Shown: positions 51,601 through 60,792, numbered from the stretch's first letter. The stretch: 64,000 nucleotides of DNA from CAZRKC01 sp964600665 (GCA_964600665.1 CAZRKC010000007.1:30929-94928), one strand, 5' to 3'. Notes: a model not told the origin generated them from the sequence alone. Program-made: numbers and translations.

Positions 51601-52197
51601 TTAAAGAAATTTCTGCTCTCGATAATGTCGTGGCAGCCCACGCCTTGACTTTCTTTTCCCCATCACTCGTTGTATCACAGAGAACACTCCGAGATACAAA
51701 ATTACATCACCAATCGAGATTACATTTCCCCCTGGATAGTATGCCCGATGAAGGGGAAGAATGTCTCCGAGGAAAGGTAAGATCGTTTTATCAGTCATTA
51801 AAGTGTGTTTGATGTGATTCCCTTGCAATAATAAGGGAATAGATTGTTCCAATCCCGCAGCATATAACGCATTAGTTGAGACCGGCATTCTTCCCCCGTT
51901 TGCAATAATTACAAATGTATTTAACATAACACCGATGATTATAATCCACATTGATGGGATATGTCTATTGAGCCAAAGGCCGATAATCAGTAATAAGTAC
52001 GATGCGGCCAATACATAATTTACGGTCCCAACGAATAAATCTAGACCCGCTGTCGAAGAAAGGACCACTGCATACTGGATTAAAATGGCAATCACAATGA
52101 TCTCCAACCTCTGAAAATTTAGGTTGAGTAGGCGTTCGATTTTGCCGCCAAATATCATGCTTAATACCACCGATAGTAAAACGATCCCAATCGCCAT
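51601..52197 (-). CDS. DUF5317-family membrane protein
   Basis: 198 residues with five or six hydrophobic segments in the N-terminal two-thirds. Conserved pieces such as N-G-G-R-M-P-V-S near residue 100, L-L-Q-G-N-H-I-K-H near 123 and G-D-V-I-L-Y-L-G-V-F near 165 fit the DUF5317 family of uncharacterised membrane proteins. The C-terminus is basic. I start it at ATG 52197, five bases after AAGGTGG. It lies in front of the HD-domain gene and behind the gdh terminator. Confidence 0.75.
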   Translation of the reverse strand: MAIGIVLLSVVLSMIFGGKIERLLNLNFQRLEIIVIAILIQYAVVLSSTAGLDLFVGTVNYVLAASYLLLIIGLWLNRHIPSMWIIIIGVMLNTFVIIANGGRMPVSTNALYAAGLEQSIPLLLQGNHIKHTLMTDKTILPFLGDILPLHRAYYPGGNVISIGDVILYLGVFSVIQRVMGKRKSRRGLPRHYREQKFL

Positions 52198-52264
52198 AAA
52201 TACCACCTTTTGATAGAATTGCTCAATAGTCTTTCGCCGTTACTCATAATAAACCTGCTAAAAT

Positions 52265-52296
52265 AAAAAAAGACCCTGGTAAAACCAGGGTCTTTG
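52265..52296 (-). terminator. Rho-independent terminator of the glutamate dehydrogenase gene
   Basis: AGACCCTGG (52271-52279) and CCAGGGTCT (52285-52293), extended by A-T pairs, form the stem; the minus strand continues with a T-rich tract (52265-52270). It is 9 bases past the gdh stop. Confidence 0.92.
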
Positions 52297-52304
52297 ATGT
52301 AAAA

Positions 52305-53552
52305 TTACTTATTTGCCCAACCTCTGTCTTTTACAGCCGCTGCAATACGTGCTACAGAATTCAGATAAACGCCAGTACGCATATCGACTTTGTGTTTTTC
52401 TGCCATTTCGTAGCCAGCATTGTACGCCTTGACCATCAGTTCTTCAAGTCTGGTGTTTACTTCTGCTTCAGTCCAGTAATATCCATAATTGTTTTGGACC
52501 CATTCAAAATAAGAAACGGTAACACCACCAGCATTCGCAAGAACATCAGGGATCACATGAACTCCGTTCTTGAAGAGGATTTCATCTGCTTCAGGAGTGG
52601 TCGGTCCATTAGCACCTTCGGCAATAATCTTAGCTTTGATCGAAGCAGCATTGTCTTTTGTGATCTGATTTTCAAGGGCTGCGGGGATTATGATATCAAC
52701 ATCAAGTGCAAAGAGTTCTGCAGATGTGATGTCTTTGCTCCCGGGAAAACCTTTGACTGAACCGGTTTCTTTCACAAATTCAGCAATTTCGTACATGCAC
52801 ATGCCATCCGCTTTGTATGCGCCACCGTAAACATCTGTGACGGCAATGACATTACATCCCATGTCTTGTAATATTTTCGCTGCAAAGCTACCAACATTAC
52901 CAAACCCTTGGACTGCAACTTTGGCTTTGGACATATCGATCCCTAGCTTTTTGCAAGCTTCGCGCACGGTGATGTCAACACCATAGCCTGTTGCTGCCGT
53001 TCTGCCAAGTGAGCCACCAAGGCTTAGGGGTTTTCCAGTAAGAACACCCGGTTCGCTCTTAAACTTAATGGCTTCGAATTCATCCAACATCCATCCCATT
53101 ATTTTTGGATTAGTGTTCACATCGGGGGCAGGAATATCGATAGCTGCGCCGATATCATTTGCTATAGCGCGAATGTAACCACGGCTGACTCTTTCAAGTT
53201 CGCCTTCGGATAATTTTCTCGGGTCAACGATTACGCCGCCTTTACCCCCGCCGTAGGGAATCCCGGTAACAGAGCATTTTATACTCATCCAAGTGGACAA
53301 AGCCTTAACTTCTTCATAACTGACATTCTCATGGAAACGAATCCCGCCTTTATATGGACCAATTGCATTGTTGTGCTGGGAACGGAATCCTTTGAATACC
53401 TTAATGCTTCCATCATCCATTCGAACCGGGAAGTTAACTTCAATAACTTTTTTGGGCTCTCTGATAATAGCGTGAAGGCCCGGATCAAGATTCAACTGTT
53501 TTGCTACCTTGTCAATCTGACTTTGTGCAATCTCAAAAACATTGTCACTCAT
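52305..53552 (-). CDS. gdhA: Glutamate dehydrogenase (Glu/Leu/Phe/Val family)
   Basis: Reversible oxidative deamination of glutamate to 2-oxoglutarate, an important catabolic step in amino-acid fermenters. The 415-residue protein has the K-G-G-I-R-F-H and active-site P-Y-G-G-G-K-G-G-V (Lys near 105) motifs, P-A-P-D-V-N-T near 148, and the NAD-binding G-F-G-N-V-G-S near 217. The Asp at the end of the second strand (V-T-D) suggests NAD use. A perfect AAAGGAGGAG site precedes ATG 53552. It has its own promoter, a leader of about 155 bases and a terminator, and interrupts the yajC-secDF neighbourhood. Confidence 0.95.
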   Translation of the reverse strand: MSDNVFEIAQSQIDKVAKQLNLDPGLHAIIREPKKVIEVNFPVRMDDGSIKVFKGFRSQHNNAIGPYKGGIRFHENVSYEEVKALSTWMSIKCSVTGIPYGGGKGGVIVDPRKLSEGELERVSRGYIRAIANDIGAAIDIPAPDVNTNPKIMGWMLDEFEAIKFKSEPGVLTGKPLSLGGSLGRTAATGYGVDITVREACKKLGIDMSKAKVAVQGFGNVGSFAAKILQDMGCNVIAVTDVYGGAYKADGMCMYEIAEFVKETGSVKGFPGSKDITSAELFALDVDIIIPAALENQITKDNAASIKAKIIAEGANGPTTPEADEILFKNGVHVIPDVLANAGGVTVSYFEWVQNNYGYYWTEAEVNTRLEELMVKAYNAGYEMAEKHKVDMRTGVYLNSVARIAAAVKDRGWANK

Positions 53553-53605
53553 TTCTTTTTCTCCTCCTTTATTTTGTACAATATGACCAGGTTATGAAGT
53601 TCCAT
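53549..53605 (-). CDS. Possible 18-residue leader peptide in the gdh leader
   Basis: An ATG at 53605 follows GGGGGTGA and opens an 18-codon frame, M-E-L-H-N-L-V-I-L-Y-K-I-K-E-E-K-K-K, whose TGA stop overlaps the gdh start as ATGA. The ribosome binding site of gdh lies inside this frame. The spacing between GGGGGTG and ATG is short, so translation is uncertain. If translated it could couple gdh translation to its own. Confidence 0.4.
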   Translation of the reverse strand: MELHNLVILYKIKEEKKK

Positions 53606-53713
53606 TTCACCCCCTTCGGTCACATCTTTACGACGGTAAACGTAAAAATACCCTTCCCAATATCAATAGCCAAACAAAATAGCATTCTACAATGGATTTT
53701 AAATTCCCTTCAA

Positions 53714-53742
53714 AATATACACGAAAATATAATTCTTTGCAA
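53714..53742 (-). promoter_or_regulatory. Promoter of the glutamate dehydrogenase gene
   Basis: TTGCAA (53737-53742, minus strand) and TATATT (53714-53719) are 17 bases apart, with transcription starting near 53707. The leader to the gdh start is about 155 bases, long enough to carry regulation. Confidence 0.7.
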
Positions 53743-53789
53743 TAGCTAATTCGCGCTTTTTATCACAAACTCCTGCTGTTCATAATAAA

Positions 53790-54131
53790 TTATTCATCAT
53801 CGATCCAACTATCCACTTCAGCCGGTATACTCTCAACTTCAATTCTTTGCCCGATTGCTGGTCTCATGATTCGAAGAACAACCCCATTTCCGACATCAAC
53901 GAGGACGGAATTTTCACTCAGTTCTGTAATCGTACCCACAATCCCCCCGACCGTAATGATCTGGTCGCCGACTAAAAGGGACTTTATCAAGGTCTGTTGT
54001 TTCTTGAATCGATTATTCTTGGGTCTTGTGAAAATATAATGGTATATCCAGTAAATCAATGCAGCTACTGCAACCCCCGGGATAAAACGTGTAAGGATAA
54101 ACGACCATAACTTCAGATGCAATTCTGGCAT
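53790..54131 (-). CDS. yajC: Preprotein translocase subunit YajC
   Basis: 113 residues: an N-terminal transmembrane helix (about 9-32), then the YajC core with K-K-Q-Q-T-L-I-K-S-L-L-V-G-D-Q-I-I-T-V-G-G-I near 43-64 (shown in pieces) and V-L-V-D-V-G-N-G near 80. YajC binds SecDF. The helix begins later and the segment before it is longer than in most homologues, with H-L-K-L-W-S-F at the start. GGGGAG precedes ATG 54131. It follows tgt by 75 bases, the usual queA-tgt-yajC order. Confidence 0.9.
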   Translation of the reverse strand: MPELHLKLWSFILTRFIPGVAVAALIYWIYHYIFTRPKNNRFKKQQTLIKSLLVGDQIITVGGIVGTITELSENSVLVDVGNGVVLRIMRPAIGQRIEVESIPAEVDSWIDDE

Positions 54132-54206
54132 CCAATGACTCCCCCTGTTCTGTTTCTTAGTATCTTACTTCTGCTTTTTATTATGAAACCCTTTAATCTC
54201 CTGAAC

Positions 54207-55319
54207 TTACTCTCCATTAGTTTGGATGAACTCGGCATGCAAATTCTCAAAAACATCACGTTCAATCGCATCTCGAATCTCGTTCATCAGCCAGTGCATA
54301 TAGTAGAGATTGTGATAGGTGGTCAATCTGATGCCAAGCACTTCATTTACATTAAGCAGATGACGAATGTATGCTCTGGTATAGTTTTTACATACATGAC
54401 AATTACAATCTGGGTCCAAAGGGGTAAAATCATCGGCATATTGTGCATTTCGGACGACCACTTTGCCTTTTTTGGTATATACGGTCCCATTGCGAGCGAT
54501 TCGAGTGGGTAAGACGCAGTCAAACATATCAATACCTCGCCGAACTGCATGGAATATACAATCCGGGCTCCCAACACCCATTAGATATCGTGGGGCTTTC
54601 TGCGGAATGTGTGGAACCGTGGCATCTATCATCTCATACATCACCTGTTTGGGTTCTCCTACACTCAGCCCACCAATTGCATACCCGGGAAATCCAATTT
54701 TAACAATCTCTGCAGCACTTTTCTGCCTTAAGTCGCGATACATTCCACCTTGAATGATTCCAAAAAGTGCCTGCCCGTCCTTTGAATGGAATCTTTTACA
54801 TCTTTCCGCCCATTTACTTGTTCTGTCTTGCGCAATATATGCGTCCCGATAGTTTGCTTTTCCTGATATACACTCATCAAAAACCATCACGATATCTGCA
54901 CCCAAAGCCATCTGAACTTCCATGGACTTTTCTGGAGTGAAGTGATGTTGAGAACCGTCGATATGAGATTTGAATGTGACCCCGTCGTCACTGATTTTTC
55001 GCATATCCCCAAGACTAAATACCTGAAAGCCTCCGCTATCTGTTAAAATACTCTGCTTCCAGTTCATAAATTTATGAAGGCCTCCAGCAGATTCGACTAA
55101 TTTATGTCCCGGCCGTAAGTACAAGTGATATGTGTTTGAAAGGATGATTTCAAACCCTATTTCCATGAGTTCTTCCGAAGAAATTGTTTTCACTGAGCCT
55201 TGAGTTCCAACAGGCATAAAAACTGGGGTCTTTATCGTATTATGAGGTGTTGTCAATATTGCAGTCCGAGCTAAACTTTCTCTGCTTTGACAATCAACTT
55301 CAAATTTGATAGCTTCCAT
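54207..55319 (-). CDS. tgt: tRNA-guanine transglycosylase
   Basis: Tgt exchanges guanine 34 for the queuosine precursor preQ1 in tRNAs with GUN anticodons. The 370-residue barrel shows the L-T-D-S-G-G-F-Q-V-F motif (catalytic-pocket Asp near 93), G-G-L-S-V-G-E near 220, D-C-V-L-P-T-R near 268 (nucleophile Asp) and the zinc site C-N-C-H-V-C plus a later His. GGAGGG precedes ATG 55319. It lies 18 bases after queA, the next enzyme in queuosine synthesis. Confidence 0.96.
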   Translation of the reverse strand: MEAIKFEVDCQSRESLARTAILTTPHNTIKTPVFMPVGTQGSVKTISSEELMEIGFEIILSNTYHLYLRPGHKLVESAGGLHKFMNWKQSILTDSGGFQVFSLGDMRKISDDGVTFKSHIDGSQHHFTPEKSMEVQMALGADIVMVFDECISGKANYRDAYIAQDRTSKWAERCKRFHSKDGQALFGIIQGGMYRDLRQKSAAEIVKIGFPGYAIGGLSVGEPKQVMYEMIDATVPHIPQKAPRYLMGVGSPDCIFHAVRRGIDMFDCVLPTRIARNGTVYTKKGKVVVRNAQYADDFTPLDPDCNCHVCKNYTRAYIRHLLNVNEVLGIRLTTYHNLYYMHWLMNEIRDAIERDVFENLHAEFIQTNGE

Positions 55320-55337
55320 TCCATTCCCTCCGCAATC

Positions 55338-56363
55338 CTATAAGATTAACATTGCATCGCCAAAGCTGAAGAATCGGTATTTTTCACTAACTGCAACATT
55401 ATATGCAGCAATAATCGTATCGCGATCGGCAAAAGCACTCACTAGCATAATTAAAGTGGACTTTGGTAAGTGAAAATTGGTTATCATTGCATCAATGAGT
55501 CGAAACTTGTATCCTGGGTAGATGAATATATCTGTCCAACCGCTTCCCGGTTCAACGACTCCGTTCACATCGGTTATTGACTCAAGCGTACGCACACAAG
55601 TTGTACCGACAGCAAAGATTTTTCTCCTGCTTATCTTTGCCGAATTTATTACTGAAGCTGCATGTTCACTTACACTGTAATACTCTGCATGCATGATATG
55701 ATCCTTCAATAATTCTGTTTTAACAGGTCTGAAAGTGCCCAAGCCAACATGTAAAGTAATATAAACTATCGTCACTCCTTTTGCTTCAATCCGTTTCAAC
55801 AGTTCGGGTGTAAAGTGTAATCCTGCCGTAGGCGCAGCAGCTGACCCCGGTTGTCTTGCATAGACAGTTTGATAACGATTCTTATCGGTTAAAGGTGCTG
55901 TAATATAAGGGGGCAAAGGCATTTCCCCGATATCGTTCAGAATATCACTGAAATTTCCGCTGTACCGGAATTCGATTAACCGTTCACCAAAATGTGTTCT
56001 GCCAACTATTTCCCCAGATAATACTCCTTCTTTAAAAATAATATCGTCACCATTATTGACCCTTTTCCCGGGTCTAACGAGCACTTCCCATGTGTTTTGC
56101 TTGATTTCTTTGAGAAGTAATATTTCAATCTTCGCGCCAGTTTTACTCTTAACACCCTTAAGTCTTGCAGGAATTACCTTCGTATCATTTAGAACAAGAA
56201 TATCCCCCGGTTCAATGAACGCGGGGAAATCAGAAAACTTGCTATGACTGATCATACCAGTTTTTCTGTCCAACACCATCAAACGTGACTCTTGACGATC
56301 CAGTAATGGCGTCTGTGCAATCAACTCTTCCGGCAAAGAATAATTGAAGTCGTCAACGCGCAT
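55338..56363 (-). CDS. queA: S-adenosylmethionine:tRNA ribosyltransferase-isomerase
   Basis: QueA builds epoxyqueuosine on preQ1-modified tRNA using SAM as ribosyl donor. The 341-residue protein has D-F-N-Y-S-L-P-E-E-L-I-A-Q at the N-terminus, F-P-A-F-I-E-P-G-D-I-L-V-L-N-D-T-K-V-I-P-A (about 45-65, in this order), the G-S-A-A-A-P-T-A-G-L-H-F motif near 205 and T-N-F-H-L-P-K-S near 295. AAGGGG precedes ATG 56363. The queA-tgt pair follows the SpoIID-like gene. Confidence 0.96.
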   Translation of the reverse strand: MRVDDFNYSLPEELIAQTPLLDRQESRLMVLDRKTGMISHSKFSDFPAFIEPGDILVLNDTKVIPARLKGVKSKTGAKIEILLLKEIKQNTWEVLVRPGKRVNNGDDIIFKEGVLSGEIVGRTHFGERLIEFRYSGNFSDILNDIGEMPLPPYITAPLTDKNRYQTVYARQPGSAAAPTAGLHFTPELLKRIEAKGVTIVYITLHVGLGTFRPVKTELLKDHIMHAEYYSVSEHAASVINSAKISRRKIFAVGTTCVRTLESITDVNGVVEPGSGWTDIFIYPGYKFRLIDAMITNFHLPKSTLIMLVSAFADRDTIIAAYNVAVSEKYRFFSFGDAMLIL

Positions 56364-56377
56364 AAATAATCCCCTTA

Positions 56378-57745
56378 TTAGTACTGAGCAACAATATCAG
56401 TACCTGAATAATAGAAAGTCAATATCTGATCAAACTTCATTCCCTCGTCTGCCATCCCCCGAGCACCATATTGGGACATTCCAACTCCATGGCCCCAGCC
56501 ACCGCCTTTGAGAGTGATTTCCGAGGGTGAAGAACCAATACCGATTACATGCACTGATTCTCCAAGAGTCGTCTTCCCATTTTTACCGATGACAGTTGCA
56601 CCCGCCAATGTAACTTCAGTTACTGTATTAAGTTTATTGATGCCTGAAAGGGTAGATCTTCCAGTCCAATCCTTAATCATCATTGCTTCCAGCTTTTCAC
56701 TGAGTGTTATATCAAATTTCGCGCTGAATAATCCTAACGTATTTCGAATATTGCTTTGTCCTGATATTGTCACGATACCCTTCGTCCCGGTAAACTTTAT
56801 TGCGTTTTGTCGCCCTGATATGGATTTTGGCAATGCTTCTTCAATTTTCAAAATATCTCCAATGTCATGCCCTTTTGAAGCCAGTTGAGCTGACATTTCG
56901 GCTGGTGTTTTAATGACAGTCCATGAATACCTTGGGTTTCTAGATCGACTTTCATAATAATCATCATTGACACCCCGCAGATACGGTAGCGCGGTTCCAG
57001 ACCAGACGAGATTATTATCTTCCGTGTGCCCCCCTGCACTACTGGAATAATAAGTCGTAATCATCTTACCTCCATACTTAATGACCAATCCCTTCGTATC
57101 ATTGATAGCTTTGTTGGAATTTATATGTTCCATACTTAAACCTTTATATACTTGGCAGCATGATGTTGCACATAAATCATAACCGTCTCGACTGTGTTTA
57201 CTATTTGCCAGGTTAATGAGCATATATGTACGCGCAGCAACCGCCTGGGCCTTTAAAGCTTCTATGTGCCATGAGGCAGGCATCTCAGCGGGAACAACAC
57301 CATATAGATACTCATCGATTGGTATATAATTGATCAAGTTCATACTAACAGCTGTATGAGATGGTTTTGCTACAAGAAATGTACCTCTGAAATCTCGAAA
57401 AGTCTCCGATGTGCCCCAAGTATTCGAATGGACACGGGTGATTCCATTATTGGATATGACAAAGGCTGATACAAATATCCGATTGTCGGAATCAATCGTT
57501 ACCCCAACCAAGTTCCACCGAATCGTCAGAATCGCATTTGGTTCTGTCTCAAAAAGTACTTCTTCTGTTACTTGGTCGATCACCTTCAAACCTTCTGCCC
57601 CTGATAGTTGGGTTACATTAATATTTCGCAGAACACCTACTCGAACCACTGGTGGTTGATTATCTTCTGCATAAACTGGGGCAATACTAAATATACTCAT
57701 GACTAGCAAATGGAATATAAGAAGTGTCACTGATATTCTTTTCAT
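56378..57745 (-). CDS. SpoIID/LytB-domain peptidoglycan hydrolase
   Basis: 455 residues with a signal peptide (hydrophobic residues 6-24, likely cut after V-Y-A). The SpoIID domain holds Y-G-V-V-P-A-E-M-P-A near 150 with the catalytic-type Glu, H-I-E-A-L-K-A-Q-A-V-A-A-R-T-Y, T-S-C-C-Q-V-Y-K-G near 195 and G-W-G-H-G-V-G-M-S-Q-Y-G near 420. SpoIID is a lytic transglycosylase of engulfment, but LytB-type relatives with this ruvB-queA position occur in clostridia and need not be the sporulation protein. The start ATG 57745 is ten bases after GGGAGG. Confidence 0.85.
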   Translation of the reverse strand: MKRISVTLLIFHLLVMSIFSIAPVYAEDNQPPVVRVGVLRNINVTQLSGAEGLKVIDQVTEEVLFETEPNAILTIRWNLVGVTIDSDNRIFVSAFVISNNGITRVHSNTWGTSETFRDFRGTFLVAKPSHTAVSMNLINYIPIDEYLYGVVPAEMPASWHIEALKAQAVAARTYMLINLANSKHSRDGYDLCATSCCQVYKGLSMEHINSNKAINDTKGLVIKYGGKMITTYYSSSAGGHTEDNNLVWSGTALPYLRGVNDDYYESRSRNPRYSWTVIKTPAEMSAQLASKGHDIGDILKIEEALPKSISGRQNAIKFTGTKGIVTISGQSNIRNTLGLFSAKFDITLSEKLEAMMIKDWTGRSTLSGINKLNTVTEVTLAGATVIGKNGKTTLGESVHVIGIGSSPSEITLKGGGWGHGVGMSQYGARGMADEGMKFDQILTFYYSGTDIVAQY

Positions 57746-57767
57746 CCCAGTATTTCCTCCCATCCAA

Positions 57768-58814
57768 TCAGATAGTTTGGTCAAAAAGAGTTTCGGTTTT
57801 GCCGTTGAATCGAAAAGACTCCGGTAAAGTTATGCCCAAATGCTCATAGGCTAAGCGGGTTGCCATTCGCCCTCGAGGTGTGCGATTTAAAAAACCAATT
57901 TGGAGCAAATATGGCTCATATACATCCTCGATTGTTATTCGCTCTTCACCAATTGCAGCCGCTAAAGTGTCAAGGCCAACGGGTCCACCATCAAATTTTT
58001 CAATTATCATTGATAACAGTTTCCTGTCAATGATATCCAAGCCTAATTTATCCACACCCAACATGTACAAACCTTTATTTGCTGCATCATGATCTATGAC
58101 CCCGTTCCCGCCAACTTGTGCAAAATCTCGTACACGTTTTAGTAGCCTGTTGGCAATTCGTGGCGTACCCCTTGAACGAGTCGCGATTTCTTCAGCCCCA
58201 TCTTTTTCGATCGGAATACCAAGTATCCCTGCAGCCCTTATGATCACTTTTTTGAGATCTTCCGGATCATAGTAATCAAGCCTGCAAATAATACCAAAAC
58301 GATCCCGAAGGGGTGAAGTTAATAGCCCTGCTCGTGTTGTGGCACCAATCAACGTAAATTGGGGAAGATTTAGACGAATGGCTTTCGCACTAGGTCCTTT
58401 CCCGATGATTATATCCAAAGCGTATTCTTCCATCGCCGGGTATAATATCTCTTCGACCGTACGGTTCAGTCTATGTATTTCATCAATAAATAAAACATCC
58501 CTCTCCCCGAGATTTGTAAGAATAGCAGCTAAGTCCCCTGGCCGTTCTATTGCAGGGCCTGAAGTCAATCGAATGTTCGATGATAACTCGTTTGCAATGA
58601 TATGAGCTAATGTTGTTTTCCCTAAACCCGGAGATCCATGGAGAAGGACATGATCAAGGGATTCATTTCTCTTTTTACTTGCTTCAATGAAGATTTCCAA
58701 ATTTCGCTTGATGTCATTTTGGCCAATATATTCTGACAGGTATTTGGGTCTCAAATTGAGGTCCAAACTAATATCATCGCTACTATAATCCGGTGAAACA
58801 ATTCTCTCATCCAT
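57768..58814 (-). CDS. ruvB: Holliday junction branch-migration ATPase RuvB
   Basis: RuvB is the hexameric motor that drives branch migration with RuvA. The 348-residue AAA+ protein begins with L-R-P-K-Y-L-S-E-Y-I-G-Q, has Walker A G-S-P-G-L-G-K-T-T near 65, Walker B L-F-I-D-E-I-H-R-L near 110, sensor I G-A-T-T-R-A-G near 155 and the winged-helix end with I-E-D-V-Y-E-P-Y-L-L-Q-I-G-F. It lies 12 bases after ruvA. Confidence 0.97.
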   Translation of the reverse strand: MDERIVSPDYSSDDISLDLNLRPKYLSEYIGQNDIKRNLEIFIEASKKRNESLDHVLLHGSPGLGKTTLAHIIANELSSNIRLTSGPAIERPGDLAAILTNLGERDVLFIDEIHRLNRTVEEILYPAMEEYALDIIIGKGPSAKAIRLNLPQFTLIGATTRAGLLTSPLRDRFGIICRLDYYDPEDLKKVIIRAAGILGIPIEKDGAEEIATRSRGTPRIANRLLKRVRDFAQVGGNGVIDHDAANKGLYMLGVDKLGLDIIDRKLLSMIIEKFDGGPVGLDTLAAAIGEERITIEDVYEPYLLQIGFLNRTPRGRMATRLAYEHLGITLPESFRFNGKTETLFDQTI

Positions 58815-58826
58815 TTGTTTCAGCCC

Positions 58827-59435
58827 CTAGTTAGCTTTAATGTAATTCAAAGCACGCTTTATAATATCTTGGGTGTTATGGGCTTTGATACCCGATTTAG
58901 CAATTTCCCTAATTGCTTTATCAACTTCTTGGCTATTATAACCTAAAACAAGAAGTGCTTCTTTCGCCTCATTAAAGCTATCTTTCATCGCCGAAACCTT
59001 TTCTACCGGGACATGGTCCATATCGGGAAGAAAACGGTGCATTTTCTCTTTTAGCTCTAGAATTATTCTTTGAGCGGTTTTCTTGCCTATGCCTGAGATG
59101 GTCGTTAATGATGTGACATCATCATTTAGGATAATTTCTCTGATGCTGTAAGGGTCATATGATGTTAATATGTTAAGGGCTGTCTTCGGGCCAAGCCCTT
59201 GTGTATCGACCAACATTTCAAAAACCTTTTTCTCGTCTTCTTGGATAAAACCAAACAACTGAAGATTGTCCTCCCTCACAATCAATTGCGTATGTAGTTC
59301 AATTGATTCTCCTACCGATGGAATGGTCACCAACGTTCTGTAGGGTATGAATATTTGAAAACCAACACCACCTGTTAAAACGATCACATGATCTTTTTGA
59401 ATTGAATGAACTATCCCCTTAATTATTCCAATCAT
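58827..59435 (-). CDS. ruvA: Holliday junction DNA-binding protein RuvA
   Basis: RuvA binds the four-way junction and loads RuvB. The 202-residue protein has the OB fold with M-I-G-I-I-K-G-I and L-F-G-F near 65, two helix-hairpin-helix motifs (V-D-T-Q-G-L-G-P-K-T-A near 80 and I-S-G-I-G-K-K-T-A near 115), and a RuvB-binding C-terminal domain with A-L-x-x-L-G-Y. The start ATG 59435 overlaps the ruvC stop by four bases; an earlier in-frame ATG is inside ruvC and less likely. Confidence 0.95.
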   Translation of the reverse strand: MIGIIKGIVHSIQKDHVIVLTGGVGFQIFIPYRTLVTIPSVGESIELHTQLIVREDNLQLFGFIQEDEKKVFEMLVDTQGLGPKTALNILTSYDPYSIREIILNDDVTSLTTISGIGKKTAQRIILELKEKMHRFLPDMDHVPVEKVSAMKDSFNEAKEALLVLGYNSQEVDKAIREIAKSGIKAHNTQDIIKRALNYIKAN

Positions 59436-59935
59436 TGTCTGGCCCCAGCTTTCGTTTGATCTTCCCATCTATATGACTGCATACAACATAGCGATATCGC
59501 AAGAGCGTCAGCCACATCATCTGGCTTCGGGGTTTCTCTTAGATTTAATAGTGTCTTTACCATATACTGCACCTGCTTTTTATCAGCTCGTCCATATCCC
59601 ACTACTGCCTGTTTAACCTGAAGGGGAGTATATTCGCAAATGTCGATCCCCTCATTGACACCTGCCAGGATAATAACCCCTCTGGCCTGACCAACTGCCA
59701 ACGCTGTCTTTGCATTTGTATTGAAGAACAGTTCTTCAACTGCAATCAAATCAGGATTAAATTGCTTAATCAAACACTGGATTTGGCTATAAATCTGCAT
59801 CAACCGGTTTGGCATCGGCTCTTTGGCATGTGTTCGTATACATCCATATTCAACCACATTTACATTAATACCCTGTTTTTCAATAATGCCGTATCCAACA
59901 ATAGCCGTCCCAGGGTCGATTCCCATGATTCGCAT
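59432..59935 (-). CDS. ruvC: Crossover junction endodeoxyribonuclease RuvC
   Basis: RuvC cuts Holliday junctions. The 167-residue protein shows the acidic catalytic residues: Asp in M-G-I-D-P-G-T near 7, Glu in V-E-E-L-F-F near 67 and the Asp pair in D-D-V-A-D-A-L-A-I near 140. I start it at ATG 59935, nine bases after a G-rich site (GGGAAGGGGG); the frame is open upstream by 15 codons. It heads ruvC-ruvA-ruvB; it follows yebC by 116 bases. Confidence 0.95.
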   Translation of the reverse strand: MRIMGIDPGTAIVGYGIIEKQGINVNVVEYGCIRTHAKEPMPNRLMQIYSQIQCLIKQFNPDLIAVEELFFNTNAKTALAVGQARGVIILAGVNEGIDICEYTPLQVKQAVVGYGRADKKQVQYMVKTLLNLRETPKPDDVADALAISLCCMQSYRWEDQTKAGARQ

Positions 59936-60051
59936 GCCTTCGAACCCCCTTCCCGGCTTAAGTTCAACAAAAGCAAACATTATCCTCTAAGTTCCGTGAA
60001 TAAATCGAAAACACCCGTTGAAGCGATATTTTCGGCGAACATCCTGAGTTC

Positions 60052-60768
60052 CTAATCGATATTTGTAAAGACATTCTGCACATCGTCATGAGCATCCAAG
60101 AGGTCTATCAATTTCATCGCTAATGCAAGATCCTCTTCCTCTAACAGGACTACTGTTCTCGGTATCATTGATATTTCCGAAACGGCAGGATCAAGCTTAA
60201 GTTCCTCCAACAAAGTCGCGATTTGATTATACGTATCAACTGCAGATAAAATTTCCACTGAAGTTCCATCAAACTGAACATCTTCTGCACCAGCATTAAT
60301 CAAATGCTCAATCAGAGTATCCTCGTCAACTTTATTGTCCTCAACAACCCAATATGCTTTTTTATCGAACATCCAGCTGACACAGCCCGTTTCACCCAGA
60401 TTACCGCTGTTCTTACTGAACAAATGCCGAATGTCTCCCGCAGTCCGATTCCTATTGTCCGTTAAGATTTCCAACAAAAATGCCGATCCTCCGGGGCCAT
60501 ACCCTTCATATACAATTTCCTCGTAGTTTGCATTCTCGTTATCACCAATACCTTTAATGATAGCTCTTTGAATATTATCATTTGGAATATTTGCCTCTTT
60601 TGCCTTTTGAACTGCAATTTTCAATCTAAAATTCGATTCAGGATTGCCACCGCCTTGCTTTGCAGCAACTGAAATTTCACGACTTATCTTTGTAAAGACA
60701 CTGCCACGTTGTGCATCAACTTTTGCTTTTTTGTGTTTTATGTTTGACCACTTTGAATGACCTGACAT
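60052..60768 (-). CDS. yebC: YebC/PmpR-family protein
   Basis: 238 residues starting M-S-G-H-S-K-W-S-N-I-K-H-K-K, the mark of the YebC/TACO1 family. Further conserved parts are N-D-N-I-Q-R-A-I-I-K-G near 72 and E-I-L-T-D-N-R-N-R-T near 103. Such proteins were described as transcription regulators, and more recently as factors that help ribosomes through polyproline stretches. GGAGGG precedes ATG 60768. It is 24 bases after nadE and just before ruvC, a common neighbour. Confidence 0.95.
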   Translation of the reverse strand: MSGHSKWSNIKHKKAKVDAQRGSVFTKISREISVAAKQGGGNPESNFRLKIAVQKAKEANIPNDNIQRAIIKGIGDNENANYEEIVYEGYGPGGSAFLLEILTDNRNRTAGDIRHLFSKNSGNLGETGCVSWMFDKKAYWVVEDNKVDEDTLIEHLINAGAEDVQFDGTSVEILSAVDTYNQIATLLEELKLDPAVSEISMIPRTVVLLEEEDLALAMKLIDLLDAHDDVQNVFTNID

Positions 60769-60792
60769 GATATACCCTCCAATTCGATAAAC

